Source of the DNA: Pseudomonadota bacterium
Lineage (GTDB): Bacteria; Myxococcota_A; UBA796; GCA-2862545
DNA: 64,000 bases
Reading direction: 5' to 3'
NCBI GenBank assembly: GCA_947505245.1
Contig: CANNIZ010000006.1
Location: forward strand, 62,001-126,000
Shown here: positions 16,001 through 24,358 of the stretch, piece by piece
How positions within the stretch are numbered: the first letter of the stretch is position 1
Layout of the letters: each line of letters begins with the position of its first letter
Position numbers and translations under genes: made by a program
Notes under the pieces: generated by a model
The model's input: only the letters and a program-made list of their open reading frames with translations
What the model was told of the DNA's origin: nothing
The model's database searches: none

Positions 16001-18807
16001 GTGTCGGTCGTATAACGGGCGTTCCCGTCCGAGAAGTCCGAGGCCTGCAAACGGCTGTGCCACTCGCGGTGCAGCAGCCGCACCGTCACGGCCTGATCCG
16101 CGAGGAACTTGCCATCGGGACCCACGACCAGGATCTCGGGGACCACGACCGTGGCGTGCTCGACGTACCGCGGCACCTTCAGCGCGACCGCGAACGCGGG
16201 AACGGCCTGCACCTTCTGGACGGCGGTCACGGTCTGATCGTCGTCACCGGTGACGGTCGCCTCGATCACGTACGTGCGCGGCTGCGCCGTGGGCTCGATC
16301 GTCGGGTCGAGCGACAAATGCGCGTGGCCCGAATCGTCCGTGAGGCCGTCCTGCTCGTACGCGGCGGTGCTGTCGAACCGACGAACCCCGGAATACCGGC
16401 CGTCGGACGACGTGACAAAGCCCTCGGGGACCTTCGGCGCGAACGACAGCGGGTATTGGCTCACGCGCCAGCGCACGGGACGTTTCACGACCGGCCCGCC
16501 CGAGTAGTGATCCGCCGACAGCGCGACCTCGAACGGCCGGTCCAGGCCAACCTTGTCGGGCGCGTCGAGCTCGGCCTGCACAGTGGGCACGCGGTACGCG
16601 TCGATCTTGAATTGCACCTCGCACTGCGACCCCGACGCGTCCTCGAAGTCCGCGAGCCACTCGCCCGTGGGCGGGTCCTCGGGCTTCCACTTCCAATAGA
16701 ATCCGCCGGAAGCGCGCGTCGTCACGGCCTCGGTCACGGTAACGTCGCCCGGGCCACGCACCGTGACATGGCCCGCGAGGCCGCCCACCGGCGCGAGGTG
16801 CCCCCGCAGCCGGTCGCGCAGGAAGCCCTCCAGGTGCACCTCCTCGCCGGGCCGGTACACGGGCCGCTCGGTGAACATGTGGCACAACCGATCCGCGGAG
16901 GGTCGGCGGACCAGGAGGTTGTTGAACGCCCACCCAAGCCAGTCGCCCCCGTAGTCGCCCCAGTGTTCGTCCTGAAAGCTGTCCGGCGGGCGGTTCGCGT
17001 CGAGCACGAGCACGTCGTCGCCGCGCGTCACCGTCACCCGCGTCGGCGTCGCGTTGCGCCCGTCATTGCCCGGCGCCTTCCAGGCGAACACGCCGTCCAC
17101 ACCGGTCGTGCCCTTCGCGAGCGTGCCGAACGTCGCCACCTCTGCGCGCGACGACGAGCCGTCGATGTGGATCTCCGCGCCGCTCACCGGCGCGCCGCTC
17201 GCGAGCGAGGTGACGAGGAACCGCACCCCGCCTTCCTCCTCGACGGTGGTGAGCGAAAGGTCCGTGATCTGCACGCGGGTGAACCGCCGCGGCCCCACGC
17301 CGTCCTCGGCCCGAACGCCCACCAGCCACACGCCGGGCTTGTTCTCGCTGCCCACCTCGGCGAGCAGCGGCTGCAGGTCGAGCCCGAACGAAGCGCCGTC
17401 CTTCGCGCCAGCCGGCAGGTCGACGATGCGCGACACCGCTGGCGAGCCCAGCAGGCGCGCGTACGTCTCCATCATCCCAGTGTCGGGGCCGCTCCACACC
17501 TCGCTCCACGGCGCCGGCTGCTCGCCAGGACCGGGCGGACGCGTGTCCTCGTCCACCATCAGCGGCTCGTCCGGGAACGGCCAGAACGACCGGTCCAGCG
17601 CGTCCACGCGGTACAGCCGCACGTCGGCGCGTTCGAAGCCGCGCGCCCGCATCGGGATCGTCTTCGGACCGCGCGACTCGACGAGCGCGTTGCCGACGTC
17701 CAGCGCAAGAACGTCTTCCGCGGCCGGGAACCACACGTCGAACGCCGTCGGCCCGTGCAGGTCCAGAGGTCGCCCGGCGTCATCTACGATTGGTGACGGC
17801 TCGATGCGAACCGTGTACGCGGTGTCGGGCGCGAACCGTCCGCGCACCTCCAATCGTGTACCGTAGGATGCGAATTGGAGATCGGGTACGGACGGTTCGA
17901 AGCGCACCAGGTTGCGGGCCTCGACCGGACCGAGCGCCCGCGGCGCCGCCGAGAAGTCCACGATCACCGCGCGTCCATCCGTGCACTCGATCGCCTCCTC
18001 CGGCGCGAACTTCGCCCCGTTCCGCGGCACCGGCACGGTCTCGTTCGAACAGCCCGCCCGCGTCACGCGGAACGGCTCCTTCGTCGCGAACGCGATCGAA
18101 GTCGTCGCCTGCTCGGACGGATCGTCCGCCAGGCGGAAGCGCACCGTCACGCGCTCACCCGCCGGGATCTCCGTCCGCAGGCGGATCTCGAACCGGTGAA
18201 GGCCCTCCCCTTCGGATCCGTCCGCCACGACCGGGAGCTCCTTCACGTCGAGCTCCGCCGGCCCGATCACGGTCGCGACGCCGTCCCCGAGCCCCGGCAG
18301 CGGGCGCAGCTCCACGGTCGTCATCCGGCGGAGCACGTCCGCAGGCAGCGGATCGCGGAACGCCACCACCATCGACCGCAGCGGCTCGAGCTCCTCGGCG
18401 CCATCGTACGGAACGGACTCGACCGGCGGTGACAGCCGCGCCAGCAATTCCGTCGTGCGACCGCCAACTTCAACGGTCAGCGTGCCGAGCGGGGGCCACG
18501 GCTCGCCCGGCACGAACTGGAGCGTGCGGTCGTCGAGCCAGGTCCACGCGCCCGGTTGCGACGGCTTGATCTGCACGACGCGCTCAGGACGATCCTCGGG
18601 TCCACCCTTCGCAGGCCCCGTCGGCGCCTGGAAGAACACCGTGATCGGGTCCCACGAGCGCACGAACCGATCCGGCACGACGACCACGCCGTTGGCGCGG
18701 GCGGGCCGCTGCAACAGCGACCGCAGGTCGTCTGGATCCGCCACAGCAGCGGTAGTGAGGGCGAACGAACCCAGCAGAGCCAGCAGGACAGCGATACGAC
18801 GCGGCAT
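13060..18807 (-). CDS. Bacterial alpha-2-macroglobulin family protein lacking the thioester Cys
   Basis: A 1,915-residue protein with a signal peptide ending AVADP and no lipobox Cys, so it is periplasmic and apparently not lipid-anchored. The length and the many beta-sandwich MG-type domains, followed by an alpha/alpha toroid, match YfhM-type bacterial A2M. Thioester-bearing members carry CxEQ; here the site reads YPYGSTEQR, with Ser (AGC at 14497-14499) in place of Cys. It therefore cannot form the covalent trap, although non-thioester A2Ms exist and are still expected to snare proteases. ATG at 18807 has GAGGTG upstream and starts the signal peptide directly. It is coupled to pbpC downstream and divergent from superoxide dismutase. 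Confidence 0.92.
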   Translation of the reverse strand: MPRRIAVLLALLGSFALTTAAVADPDDLRSLLQRPARANGVVVVPDRFVRSWDPITVFFQAPTGPAKGGPEDRPERVVQIKPSQPGAWTWLDDRTLQFVPGEPWPPLGTLTVEVGGRTTELLARLSPPVESVPYDGAEELEPLRSMVVAFRDPLPADVLRRMTTVELRPLPGLGDGVATVIGPAELDVKELPVVADGSEGEGLHRFEIRLRTEIPAGERVTVRFRLADDPSEQATTSIAFATKEPFRVTRAGCSNETVPVPRNGAKFAPEEAIECTDGRAVIVDFSAAPRALGPVEARNLVRFEPSVPDLQFASYGTRLEVRGRFAPDTAYTVRIEPSPIVDDAGRPLDLHGPTAFDVWFPAAEDVLALDVGNALVESRGPKTIPMRARGFERADVRLYRVDALDRSFWPFPDEPLMVDEDTRPPGPGEQPAPWSEVWSGPDTGMMETYARLLGSPAVSRIVDLPAGAKDGASFGLDLQPLLAEVGSENKPGVWLVGVRAEDGVGPRRFTRVQITDLSLTTVEEEGGVRFLVTSLASGAPVSGAEIHIDGSSSRAEVATFGTLAKGTTGVDGVFAWKAPGNDGRNATPTRVTVTRGDDVLVLDANRPPDSFQDEHWGDYGGDWLGWAFNNLLVRRPSADRLCHMFTERPVYRPGEEVHLEGFLRDRLRGHLAPVGGLAGHVTVRGPGDVTVTEAVTTRASGGFYWKWKPEDPPTGEWLADFEDASGSQCEVQFKIDAYRVPTVQAELDAPDKVGLDRPFEVALSADHYSGGPVVKRPVRWRVSQYPLSFAPKVPEGFVTSSDGRYSGVRRFDSTAAYEQDGLTDDSGHAHLSLDPTIEPTAQPRTYVIEATVTGDDDQTVTAVQKVQAVPAFAVALKVPRYVEHATVVVPEILVVGPDGKFLADQAVTVRLLHREWHSRLQASDFSDGNARYTTDTVDVVETEVDVRSAAAALPVTLATKEPGVYVVEVESRDRLGRAQVVQVDLYVAGDGAVAWPKPEAGTFELAPDAKSYDPGQTANIVVKSPWQDADGLLVIEAPDRNRYERFVVKDGQAVVKVPVEAAFVPRLPVHVVLMRGRLEGAGRGRGDTDLGKPATLASTVWVQVNPKENTVAVKLDVPKKASPGESVKVTMHLRDDDGRPVSGEVALWLVDQAVLALGTEKRLDPLPDFITDVSTRVSIFDSRNLVQGRLPFAVMPGGDAPAEDDGNIPPPTVRRDFRSVPYYEPFLTVPLTGDLTVDVKLPDNLTVFAVRAKATSGAERFGAGKSEIEVRLPVVIEPVLPRFVRPGDAFIAGATGRVIEGDGGAGQVKLEAPGLVVAGDTRQTMTWDLKETARIGFPVVVPIAGAPEVAKIKLSATRTVDGVGDAFELVLPVIDGQHVHAVAVLGDVTRDKDLVIPALDEPARSGSVKRSWVVSDRGDILRMAGALSWFERYPYGSTEQRVSTARAYLGVGELFEALDRGEAKPRTDAAVKSTLDWLPRVVDTRGLVADWPGTAGSVTRTAWTLSFLAEAKEAGYPVDKRLEQTLADALKLALRSDYDRFVDGESWSERVFALQALTDSGRYDAAYFSELARQARYVDPEGLAGIVLAGTRGGGLPEQPTLANLAVRLHDAVTVRLWQGREVYGGIAGTWRSPLVLPSETRTAARMDRALSRVRPDDERLALLDEALVTLGGADGWGSTNANAEALLALAERLRSAPKGGGFAVSVADGTATGTAAAKDSHVVVMNTAIGGAGLLKLTDGKTASARVETQYIPAGDGSTVAPVANGLVVEREWLLVNGKAPLVQTPITAGTSVRVKVGQVVEEHVRIVVPEDRYYVAVTVPLAAGMEPLNPTLRTAPPEATARGRDTAAPTYVSWRDDHVQYVFESLPKGTYDLYFRERAASVGSFVEPAADAATQYDLAVWGRSAGARVVVEK

Positions 18808-18848
18808 GAAACACCTCGCGTGCCTCCAGTGCATGGGCCGTGCCGAAC

Positions 18849-18877
18849 ATCACCCTCGACGCCCGACGCGGGGTGAT
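18849..18877. promoter_or_regulatory. Inverted repeat in A2M/SOD divergent gap
   Basis: ATCACCC (18849-18855) and GGGTGAT (18871-18877) form a perfect 7-bp inverted repeat with a 15-nt spacer in the 113-nt region between the two divergent starts. It sits where a dimeric regulator or a leader hairpin would act on one or both genes. No -35/-10 pair is clear. Confidence 0.3.
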
Positions 18878-18920
18878 TACCTGAATCGGTCCGCCGTCCC
18901 TCGACGGTGCTGGAGGTCAC

Positions 18921-19520
18921 ATGCCGCACGTTCTTCCCGCGCTCCCCTACGCCTATGACGCCCTCGAACCGCACTACGACAAAGAGACCGTGCGCCTGCA
19001 TCACGACATGCACCACGCGGCCTACGTCACCGGCTTGAACGCCGCCGAAGACAAGCTCGCCGCCGCGCGCAAGGGAAATGACTTCGCGGCCGTCCAGGCC
19101 CTGTCGCGCCAGATCGCGTTTCACGGCGCGGGCCATCAGCTGCACAGCGTGTTCTGGACGAACATGAAGCCGGCCGGCGGCGGCAAGCCCGAAGGCGAGC
19201 TCGCAGCCCAGATCGACAAGGACTTCGGCTCGTTCGAGGGTTTCCTCGCCCAGTTCAAGGCCGCGTCCGCCGCGGTCGAAGGCTCCGGTTGGGGCGTGCT
19301 CGCGTGGAACGCGAACTTCGGCGCGCTCCAGATCCTCACCGCCATGAACCACCAGGACCTCGCGCAGTGGGCCACCACGCCGATCCTCGTTTGTGACGTG
19401 TGGGAGCACGCGTACTACCTGAAGTACCAGAACAAGCGCGCCGCCTGGGTGGAGGCCTTCACGGCCAACCTGATCAACTGGGCCGACGTCGCCGAACGCT
19501 TCGCGGCCGCCCACCGGTAG
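18921..19520 (+). CDS. Fe/Mn superoxide dismutase
   Basis: A 199-residue cytosolic enzyme that dismutates superoxide. Metal ligands are recognisable: His27 in RLHHDMHH, the His in GHQLHSVFW, and Asp and His in DVWEHAYY. The segment GHQLHSVFWTNMKPAGGG is closer to Mn or cambialistic types than to the Fe type, but metal choice cannot be fixed from sequence. The start has GGAGG 6 nt upstream. It is divergent from the alpha-2-macroglobulin gene. Confidence 0.95.
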   Translation: MPHVLPALPYAYDALEPHYDKETVRLHHDMHHAAYVTGLNAAEDKLAAARKGNDFAAVQALSRQIAFHGAGHQLHSVFWTNMKPAGGGKPEGELAAQIDKDFGSFEGFLAQFKAASAAVEGSGWGVLAWNANFGALQILTAMNHQDLAQWATTPILVCDVWEHAYYLKYQNKRAAWVEAFTANLINWADVAERFAAAHR

Positions 19521-19543
19521 TCCAACCGCGTCCGCGGCCTCCG

Positions 19544-20755
19544 CTATGTGAGCTCCGAAAGCTCCTTGCGGAGGTCGCGCACCGCGAGCGCGTGATCCCG
19601 CCCCTCTGCGAGATCCCCACCCTCGGCTTCCTTGTCCATGTGCCACTTCTCGAAAGCGAGCCGTACCAGCTTGCCGTTGCGCTGGCGCGCCCTCCACCAG
19701 CCCGCCACGTCGCCTCGCCACAACAGCCCGACGCCGTGCCAGAACCGCCGATACGCGGGCACGAGGTGGCGGACCTCACCGTCCTGCACGACGGGGGCCT
19801 TCTCCGTGGCGAGGTAGGTGAGGATCATCGCGTCCTCATGACGCAGCGAGAACGCCGCCGCGAGCAACACCATCGCCATGAACGGCACCTGAAGAAAGGT
19901 GACGGCGAAAGGCAAGGACGCCAGCACCGCGAGCGGGTCCTCGTCGTTCCAGGAGAACGACGAGTAGAAGGTGTTCCACGCAAAGTGCGCGAACATCGCA
20001 AACCCGAGTCCAACAGGGGGAATCAACCAGCGGAGGAATCCACGACGCATCACCCGAAACGCGCCCACCGACGCCCCGGTGATGGCGGTAAACGCGGGAT
20101 GAAGGCCGACGGCGATCACAATCCCCCGCACCATCGTCATCACCACGACGCCGCCGACCGATTCGGTGCCGGCGTAGTACGTAAAGTTCTCGCAGGCGGC
20201 GAATCCGAGCCCTACCAGGGCCCCGTAGACGACGCCGTCAAGGACGTTGTCAAAGTCGCGCCAGAAGAACAGGTACAACACGACGAGCGCGAACCCCTTC
20301 GTGCTCTCCTCGACGAGCGGCGCCGAGATGCTCGCCGTCAATTGTTCCGCGAGCGCGGCGTCGCCCACCGCGGCCAGCGCCACGGCGCCGAACAGCTCGT
20401 TGGCCATGAGTGACAGGCCCGTGGCAAGGACGGCACCCCAGGCCACCGCTGACAACGCCAACACGATCGGCTCGGGATCGTTGCGGTCGATCCACCGAAT
20501 CGCGAAGAAATACGGGAGGGCGCAGCCGATCGCCGCCGAGGCGGCGACGAACGCCACCACCGGGTCGTACACGGTGGCGGCGAGGATGTTGAGACCGGTA
20601 CAAAGCGCCCCAAACGAACCGACCAACAACACGAGGCCCGCGCAGGAGACGAGCACCGCGGTGCGCCCGCTGCGACTTGGAGCCTTCAGTCCGGCGATCG
20701 CCGAGGTGCGGGTCGCGATCACAGCCGCCACGGGCTTCGAGTCTTTGGTGCTCAT
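19544..20755 (-). CDS. PrsW-family intramembrane metalloprotease
   Basis: A 403-residue protein with about eight membrane helices and a charged C-terminal tail. The zinc-site motifs of the PrsW/CAAX-like superfamily are present: VEESTKG, CENFTYY, GLHPAFT and AHFAWN. Family members make site-1 cleavages in membrane proteins such as anti-sigma factors. The ATG at 20755 overlaps the stop of the EamA gene by 4 nt (ATGA). No anti-sigma gene is adjacent; the nearest is at 52023, so a substrate link would be speculative. Confidence 0.85.
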   Translation of the reverse strand: MSTKDSKPVAAVIATRTSAIAGLKAPSRSGRTAVLVSCAGLVLLVGSFGALCTGLNILAATVYDPVVAFVAASAAIGCALPYFFAIRWIDRNDPEPIVLALSAVAWGAVLATGLSLMANELFGAVALAAVGDAALAEQLTASISAPLVEESTKGFALVVLYLFFWRDFDNVLDGVVYGALVGLGFAACENFTYYAGTESVGGVVVMTMVRGIVIAVGLHPAFTAITGASVGAFRVMRRGFLRWLIPPVGLGFAMFAHFAWNTFYSSFSWNDEDPLAVLASLPFAVTFLQVPFMAMVLLAAAFSLRHEDAMILTYLATEKAPVVQDGEVRHLVPAYRRFWHGVGLLWRGDVAGWWRARQRNGKLVRLAFEKWHMDKEAEGGDLAEGRDHALAVRDLRKELSELT

Positions 20756-21621
20756 TCGCGGATTGTAGCCGGTGCGGGCCAGATTGAACGCGCGAGCACG
20801 CTCGCGACCACGACAAGCCCACCTCCGACGGCCCACGGTCCGGGCACCTCGCCGACGCCGAGCCACACCCACACCGGGTTCAAGACGGGTTCGACGGTTT
20901 GAACGACGCTCGCCTCCACGGCGCGCAGATAGCGGAGGCCGCGCGCGAACGCGAGGTACGCGCAGGCGATCTGGAACGTCCCGAGCAGCGCCAACGACAC
21001 CCAGGATTGAAGCCCGACAGGCGGCGACAGAATGATGAACGGGAGCGTGCCGACCACCGCGAGCACGTTGCCGAGAAGGATCGCGAGCACCTGAGCTTCC
21101 AAAGGCGCGCCCGACGCGATCTCGCGGCGCAGGAACAGCGGCAACAGCCCGAAGGCCACGCCGGACACGAGGGCGAGGGCGATTCCCGTGCTGCCCGTCG
21201 CGCTAAGGTCCTCGCGCGAAAACAGCAGCATTCCGACAAGGCAGCCGCCGAGCGCGACGTAGTCGGGCGTCCGCGGCCGCTCGCCGAGGAACGGACCCGA
21301 TAGGAGGGCGACGTAGATGGGGCCGGTGTACTGCAACACGATCGCGTTCGCAGAGGTCGTCAGGCGAGTCGACGCGGCGAACGTCGTCACACAAACGGCG
21401 TAGGACACAGCGGCAGCCCACACCCCGGGCCGCCGCAGCGTAGGCCCGGCACTCGCAAACGAACTCCGGAACGCCCAGATCAACACCGGCAGCGCGAACA
21501 GGCTGCGGACCCCGCCGATCGCCATCGGGCCGCCTTCCGCGAGCTTGATGCCGAGCCCTCCGGTGCTCCAGAGCAAGGCCGCCAGCAATACGAATGCAAT
21601 TCCGCGCGACCGTTCGGACAT
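20752..21621 (-). CDS. EamA/DMT-family transporter
   Basis: A 289-residue protein with about ten membrane helices in two repeated five-helix halves, as in the drug/metabolite transporter superfamily. Characteristic pieces are LLWSTGGLGIK in helix 1, LQYTGPIYVALLSGPFLGERP in the first half and VEPVLNPVWVWLGVGEVPG in the second. Substrate cannot be told. The ATG at 21621 starts the first helix; it is coupled to the downstream PrsW gene and divergent from the M48 lipoprotein gene. Confidence 0.88.
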   Translation of the reverse strand: MSERSRGIAFVLLAALLWSTGGLGIKLAEGGPMAIGGVRSLFALPVLIWAFRSSFASAGPTLRRPGVWAAAVSYAVCVTTFAASTRLTTSANAIVLQYTGPIYVALLSGPFLGERPRTPDYVALGGCLVGMLLFSREDLSATGSTGIALALVSGVAFGLLPLFLRREIASGAPLEAQVLAILLGNVLAVVGTLPFIILSPPVGLQSWVSLALLGTFQIACAYLAFARGLRYLRAVEASVVQTVEPVLNPVWVWLGVGEVPGPWAVGGGLVVVASVLARSIWPAPATIRE

Positions 21622-21706
21622 GGCACGCCTTGTAGCGCACCCGTTTCGAATAGGCCCCCTCAACGTTGCGTCTCACCGCGTTACACTGACGCGTCCAGGA
21701 GAACCC

Positions 21707-22531
21707 ATGAAGACTCTCGCACGATTGGTCCTCACCGCCACCGCGTTGTCGCTGTTCGCCGCTGCCTGCGCGAAGGTACCCGTCACCGGACGCCGCCAGT
21801 TCAACGTGATTCCAAACGGCGTCATGAACAAGATCGGCAAGACGAGCTACCGCCAGACCCTCTCCGAGAAGAACATCATCAAGGAAGGCGAAGACGCGGA
21901 GCTGATGCGCAAAGTCGGCAAGCGCATCGCCGTCGTGGCCGACCAGCCCGATTTTGATTGGAGCTACGCGCTCATCCGTGACAAGACGCTCAACGCCTGG
22001 TGCCTGCCGGGCGGCTACATCGGCGTTTTCACCGGCATCCTCCCCGCGATGGAAAATGAAGCCGGCATGGCGTTCGTGATGGGCCACGAGATCGGCCACG
22101 CCGTCGCCCACCACGGCTCCGAGCGCCTTTCGCAGCAGATCGTCGTCCTCGGCGGGGTCGCGGGCCTGGTCGCGTTGGCCGACAGCCAGGTCGACATGGA
22201 CGGAAAGCAGAAGGCTATCGTATTTGGAGCCCTTGGCATTGGCGCCGAGGTCGGAATCCTGCTCCCGTTCTCTCGCGCCCACGAATCCGAAGCGGACGTG
22301 ATCGGAATGATGTTCGCGGCCGGAGCGGGCTACCCTCCCGGCGAAGGAATCACGTTGTGGGACCGCATGTCCGCCCTTTCGAAGGGCCCCGAAGTGCCGT
22401 CGTGGATTTCTACGCACCCTTCCAACGATGACCGGCAGGCACACATGAAGGAGTGGATGCCGCGCGCCAAAAAACGGTTTGAGCGCAACAAGCTCGACTA
22501 CGATACGCGCCGGGCGTTGTGGGTCAAATAG
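21707..22531 (+). CDS. M48 metallopeptidase lipoprotein
   Basis: A 274-residue protein. The signal FAAAC places a lipidated Cys at residue 21. The zinc motif HEIGHAVAHH has His127, Glu128 and His131, and the third ligand Glu195 lies in HESEAD. This is the LoiP/YcaL-like group of single-domain M48 peptidases, which act in the periplasm on outer-membrane proteins or other envelope substrates. ATG at 21707 is chosen over an in-frame start at 21545 because AGGAG precedes it and the lipoprotein signal begins there. TACACT at 21682-21687 is a possible -10 element. Confidence 0.92.
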   Translation: MKTLARLVLTATALSLFAAACAKVPVTGRRQFNVIPNGVMNKIGKTSYRQTLSEKNIIKEGEDAELMRKVGKRIAVVADQPDFDWSYALIRDKTLNAWCLPGGYIGVFTGILPAMENEAGMAFVMGHEIGHAVAHHGSERLSQQIVVLGGVAGLVALADSQVDMDGKQKAIVFGALGIGAEVGILLPFSRAHESEADVIGMMFAAGAGYPPGEGITLWDRMSALSKGPEVPSWISTHPSNDDRQAHMKEWMPRAKKRFERNKLDYDTRRALWVK

Positions 22532-22594
22532 CGGGTTGCGGGGCAGGCGCTGCGGCCATATAGTCGGCCTCGCCAATTACCCGGAGTTTGTGCC

Positions 22595-23515
22595 ATGCCC
22601 AAGGGCAAGAAGACAATCGTCAAGACTTCGCCGCTCGATCGCGCCAAGCTGTTCCAAGCGCTGATCACAAATCCAGGTCTGAAGACGTCCGAGCTCGACA
22701 AGCTCCTTGGCGCCGAACAGCTTGATATCCGCGAGGCGTTGCAGGACTGGGAATTGCAGGGCGCCACGCACCGGACCGGTCGCACGCGCGGCACGCGTTG
22801 GTTCGTGAACGCCGGGGCGACCATGCCCGAAACGCTCCCGCCGGAAGCCGGTTCGGTCAAGGCCAAGTCCTCCACGAAGGCACCCAAGGGCGCAAAGAAG
22901 GCTGCGGCGCCGAAGAAGGTCGCCAAGCCGGTCGCCAAGGCAAAGAAGGCGCCCGTCGCGGCCAAGCCCGCCAAGGCCGAGAAGCCCGCGCGTGGTCGTC
23001 CCAAGGGCGGAAAGGGCCGCGCGCCACAGGCCGCGATTCTGGACAAGCACCGCGCCCTGCTCGGCACCGTACCGGACGACGTCGCGGCCGAACGCACGGG
23101 TGTTCCCGCTCGCACGATTCAGTACTACCGCAAGAAGAACGGCATCGCCGGGTACGCCGGTCCCAAACGACGCGGCGGCAGCCCCGCTCCAATCGCCAAG
23201 GCCCCCGCGCCGGCGAAGGCCGCTCCCGCAGCGAAGGCCGCTCCGGCAGCGAAGGCCGCTCCCGCAGCAAAGGCCGCTCCGGCAGCAAAGGCCGCCCCGG
23301 CACCAAAGGCTGCCCCGGCGCCTCTGGCGATCGCAAAGCGGCCATCGGTCGGCCGCGCCGCCTGGCGCGTCGAGCTCCGTACGGGTCGCGAGGTCATCCA
23401 GCGGTACACGTTCGCAAACTCCCTGGCGGACGCGGCCGCGTTGGCCTCCCAGTCCGCTGGCGCTCTTGGCGCCGAGGTCGTCGGGCTCAGCTGGGTAGGC
23501 GACGCGCTGGATTAG
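22595..23515 (+). CDS. Histone-like DNA-binding protein with AT-hook and HTH
   Basis: A 306-residue basic protein. Residues 13-70 look like a winged helix (KLFQALITNPGLKTSELDKLLG). Residues 87-132 are Lys/Ala/Pro-rich like histone H1 tails. RGRPKGGKGR at 133-142 is an AT-hook-like core. Residues 148-187 form a second HTH of the type LGTVPDDVAAERTGVPARTIQYYRKK. Residues 208-243 are a KAAPAA hexapeptide repeat, and the last 55 residues form a small folded domain. It is probably a nucleoid-associated protein or a regulator; the exact role is unknown. Several bacterial lineages have independent H1-like proteins of this composition. Confidence 0.75.
   Translation: MPKGKKTIVKTSPLDRAKLFQALITNPGLKTSELDKLLGAEQLDIREALQDWELQGATHRTGRTRGTRWFVNAGATMPETLPPEAGSVKAKSSTKAPKGAKKAAAPKKVAKPVAKAKKAPVAAKPAKAEKPARGRPKGGKGRAPQAAILDKHRALLGTVPDDVAAERTGVPARTIQYYRKKNGIAGYAGPKRRGGSPAPIAKAPAPAKAAPAAKAAPAAKAAPAAKAAPAAKAAPAPKAAPAPLAIAKRPSVGRAAWRVELRTGREVIQRYTFANSLADAAALASQSAGALGAEVVGLSWVGDALD
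23216..23323 (+). repeat. Six 18-nt repeats coding KAAPAA
   Basis: Six consecutive 18-nt units, each beginning AAGGC(C/T)GC, encode the hexapeptide KAAPAA or a one-residue variant inside the histone-like gene. Third positions differ slightly between units, alternating CCC and CCG in the first four, which suggests stepwise duplication. Such an array could change length by slippage. Confidence 0.9.
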
Positions 23516-23600
23516 ACGCGGCCCCAGCGGGTTGCAGTTCGGAGTACGCGGTCGGCACATGCGTGGCATGATGCCGCCGCAACCACACTTCGGAGGCACG

Positions 23601-24293
23601 ATGCGCGCAGTTCTGATGGCCGGATTGTTGGCGATGATGTCAATCGCCGACGCCAGCGCCGCTGACCCCGTCAAGGTGACGCCTCCTTTGACACCGGTGG
23701 TGGCGCCGCCGGTTGCCGCCGCGAGCAAGACCTACGCGCTCGACACCAAGAAGAGCGTGTTGTTCGTCATCGTGAAGAACGATCCGAGCTCCATGCTCTC
23801 GGGGTTCGCGCACGATCACGCGATTGGAGCCACCGGCTGGACGGGCAACGTCACGTGGCCGACGGACGCGGGCGCCACGTGCAGCATTGAAATCGCCGTC
23901 CCCGTGAGCGGCCTCGAGGTCGACCCCGACGGTTACCGCGAGAGGGCCGGGCTCGACGGACGCGAGGTCAGCGCCGAGGACAAGGCGAAGATCAAGGTGA
24001 ACTTCAGCGGACCTCGCCAGCTCGACGCAAAGACCTACCCGAACATTTCGTTCAAAAGCACGGCCTGCAAGGGCGGCGGCACCGCGTTCATGATCGAAGG
24101 CGACCTGACGCTGCGCGGGACGACCCGGAAGATCGTCATCCCCATGGCGATCAAGACCGACGGCACGAGCTTCAGCGCGTCCGGCAAGTTCACGATCCGT
24201 GGCTCGGACTTCGGCATGTCGCCATTCTCGGCAGCCGGTGGCACACTCCGCAACCAGGATTCCCTCACGTTCGTGATCGACGCAAAGTCGTGA
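23601..24293 (+). CDS. YceI-family periplasmic protein
   Basis: A 230-residue protein with a signal peptide ending ASAADP. The mature part matches the YceI lipocalin-like beta-barrel, which binds long isoprenoid or amphiphilic lipids: FAHDHAIG early, then VPVSGLEVD, YPNISFKS, GDLTLRGTTRKIVIPM and a final SLTFVIDAK strand. ATG at 23601 follows CGGAGG and begins the signal peptide; an earlier in-frame ATG at 23532 lacks both. It stands alone 65 nt before the aldehyde dehydrogenase. Confidence 0.88.
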   Translation: MRAVLMAGLLAMMSIADASAADPVKVTPPLTPVVAPPVAAASKTYALDTKKSVLFVIVKNDPSSMLSGFAHDHAIGATGWTGNVTWPTDAGATCSIEIAVPVSGLEVDPDGYRERAGLDGREVSAEDKAKIKVNFSGPRQLDAKTYPNISFKSTACKGGGTAFMIEGDLTLRGTTRKIVIPMAIKTDGTSFSASGKFTIRGSDFGMSPFSAAGGTLRNQDSLTFVIDAKS

Positions 24294-24358
24294 TCGTTCG
24301 GCGCGCCGGGTTACGTCGCCGCGTCGCTTGACCCGAGCGGTCACGGCAGGGAGCCCGC

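Noticed and set aside
14668-17796. Long plus-strand open frame of over 1,000 codons
   Set aside because: It is antisense to the alpha-2-macroglobulin gene; its Arg/His-rich product has no domain and reflects GC-rich third positions.
23216-23323. Non-coding minisatellite
   Set aside because: The 18-nt units stay in frame inside a well-supported gene and encode a coherent KAAPAA array.
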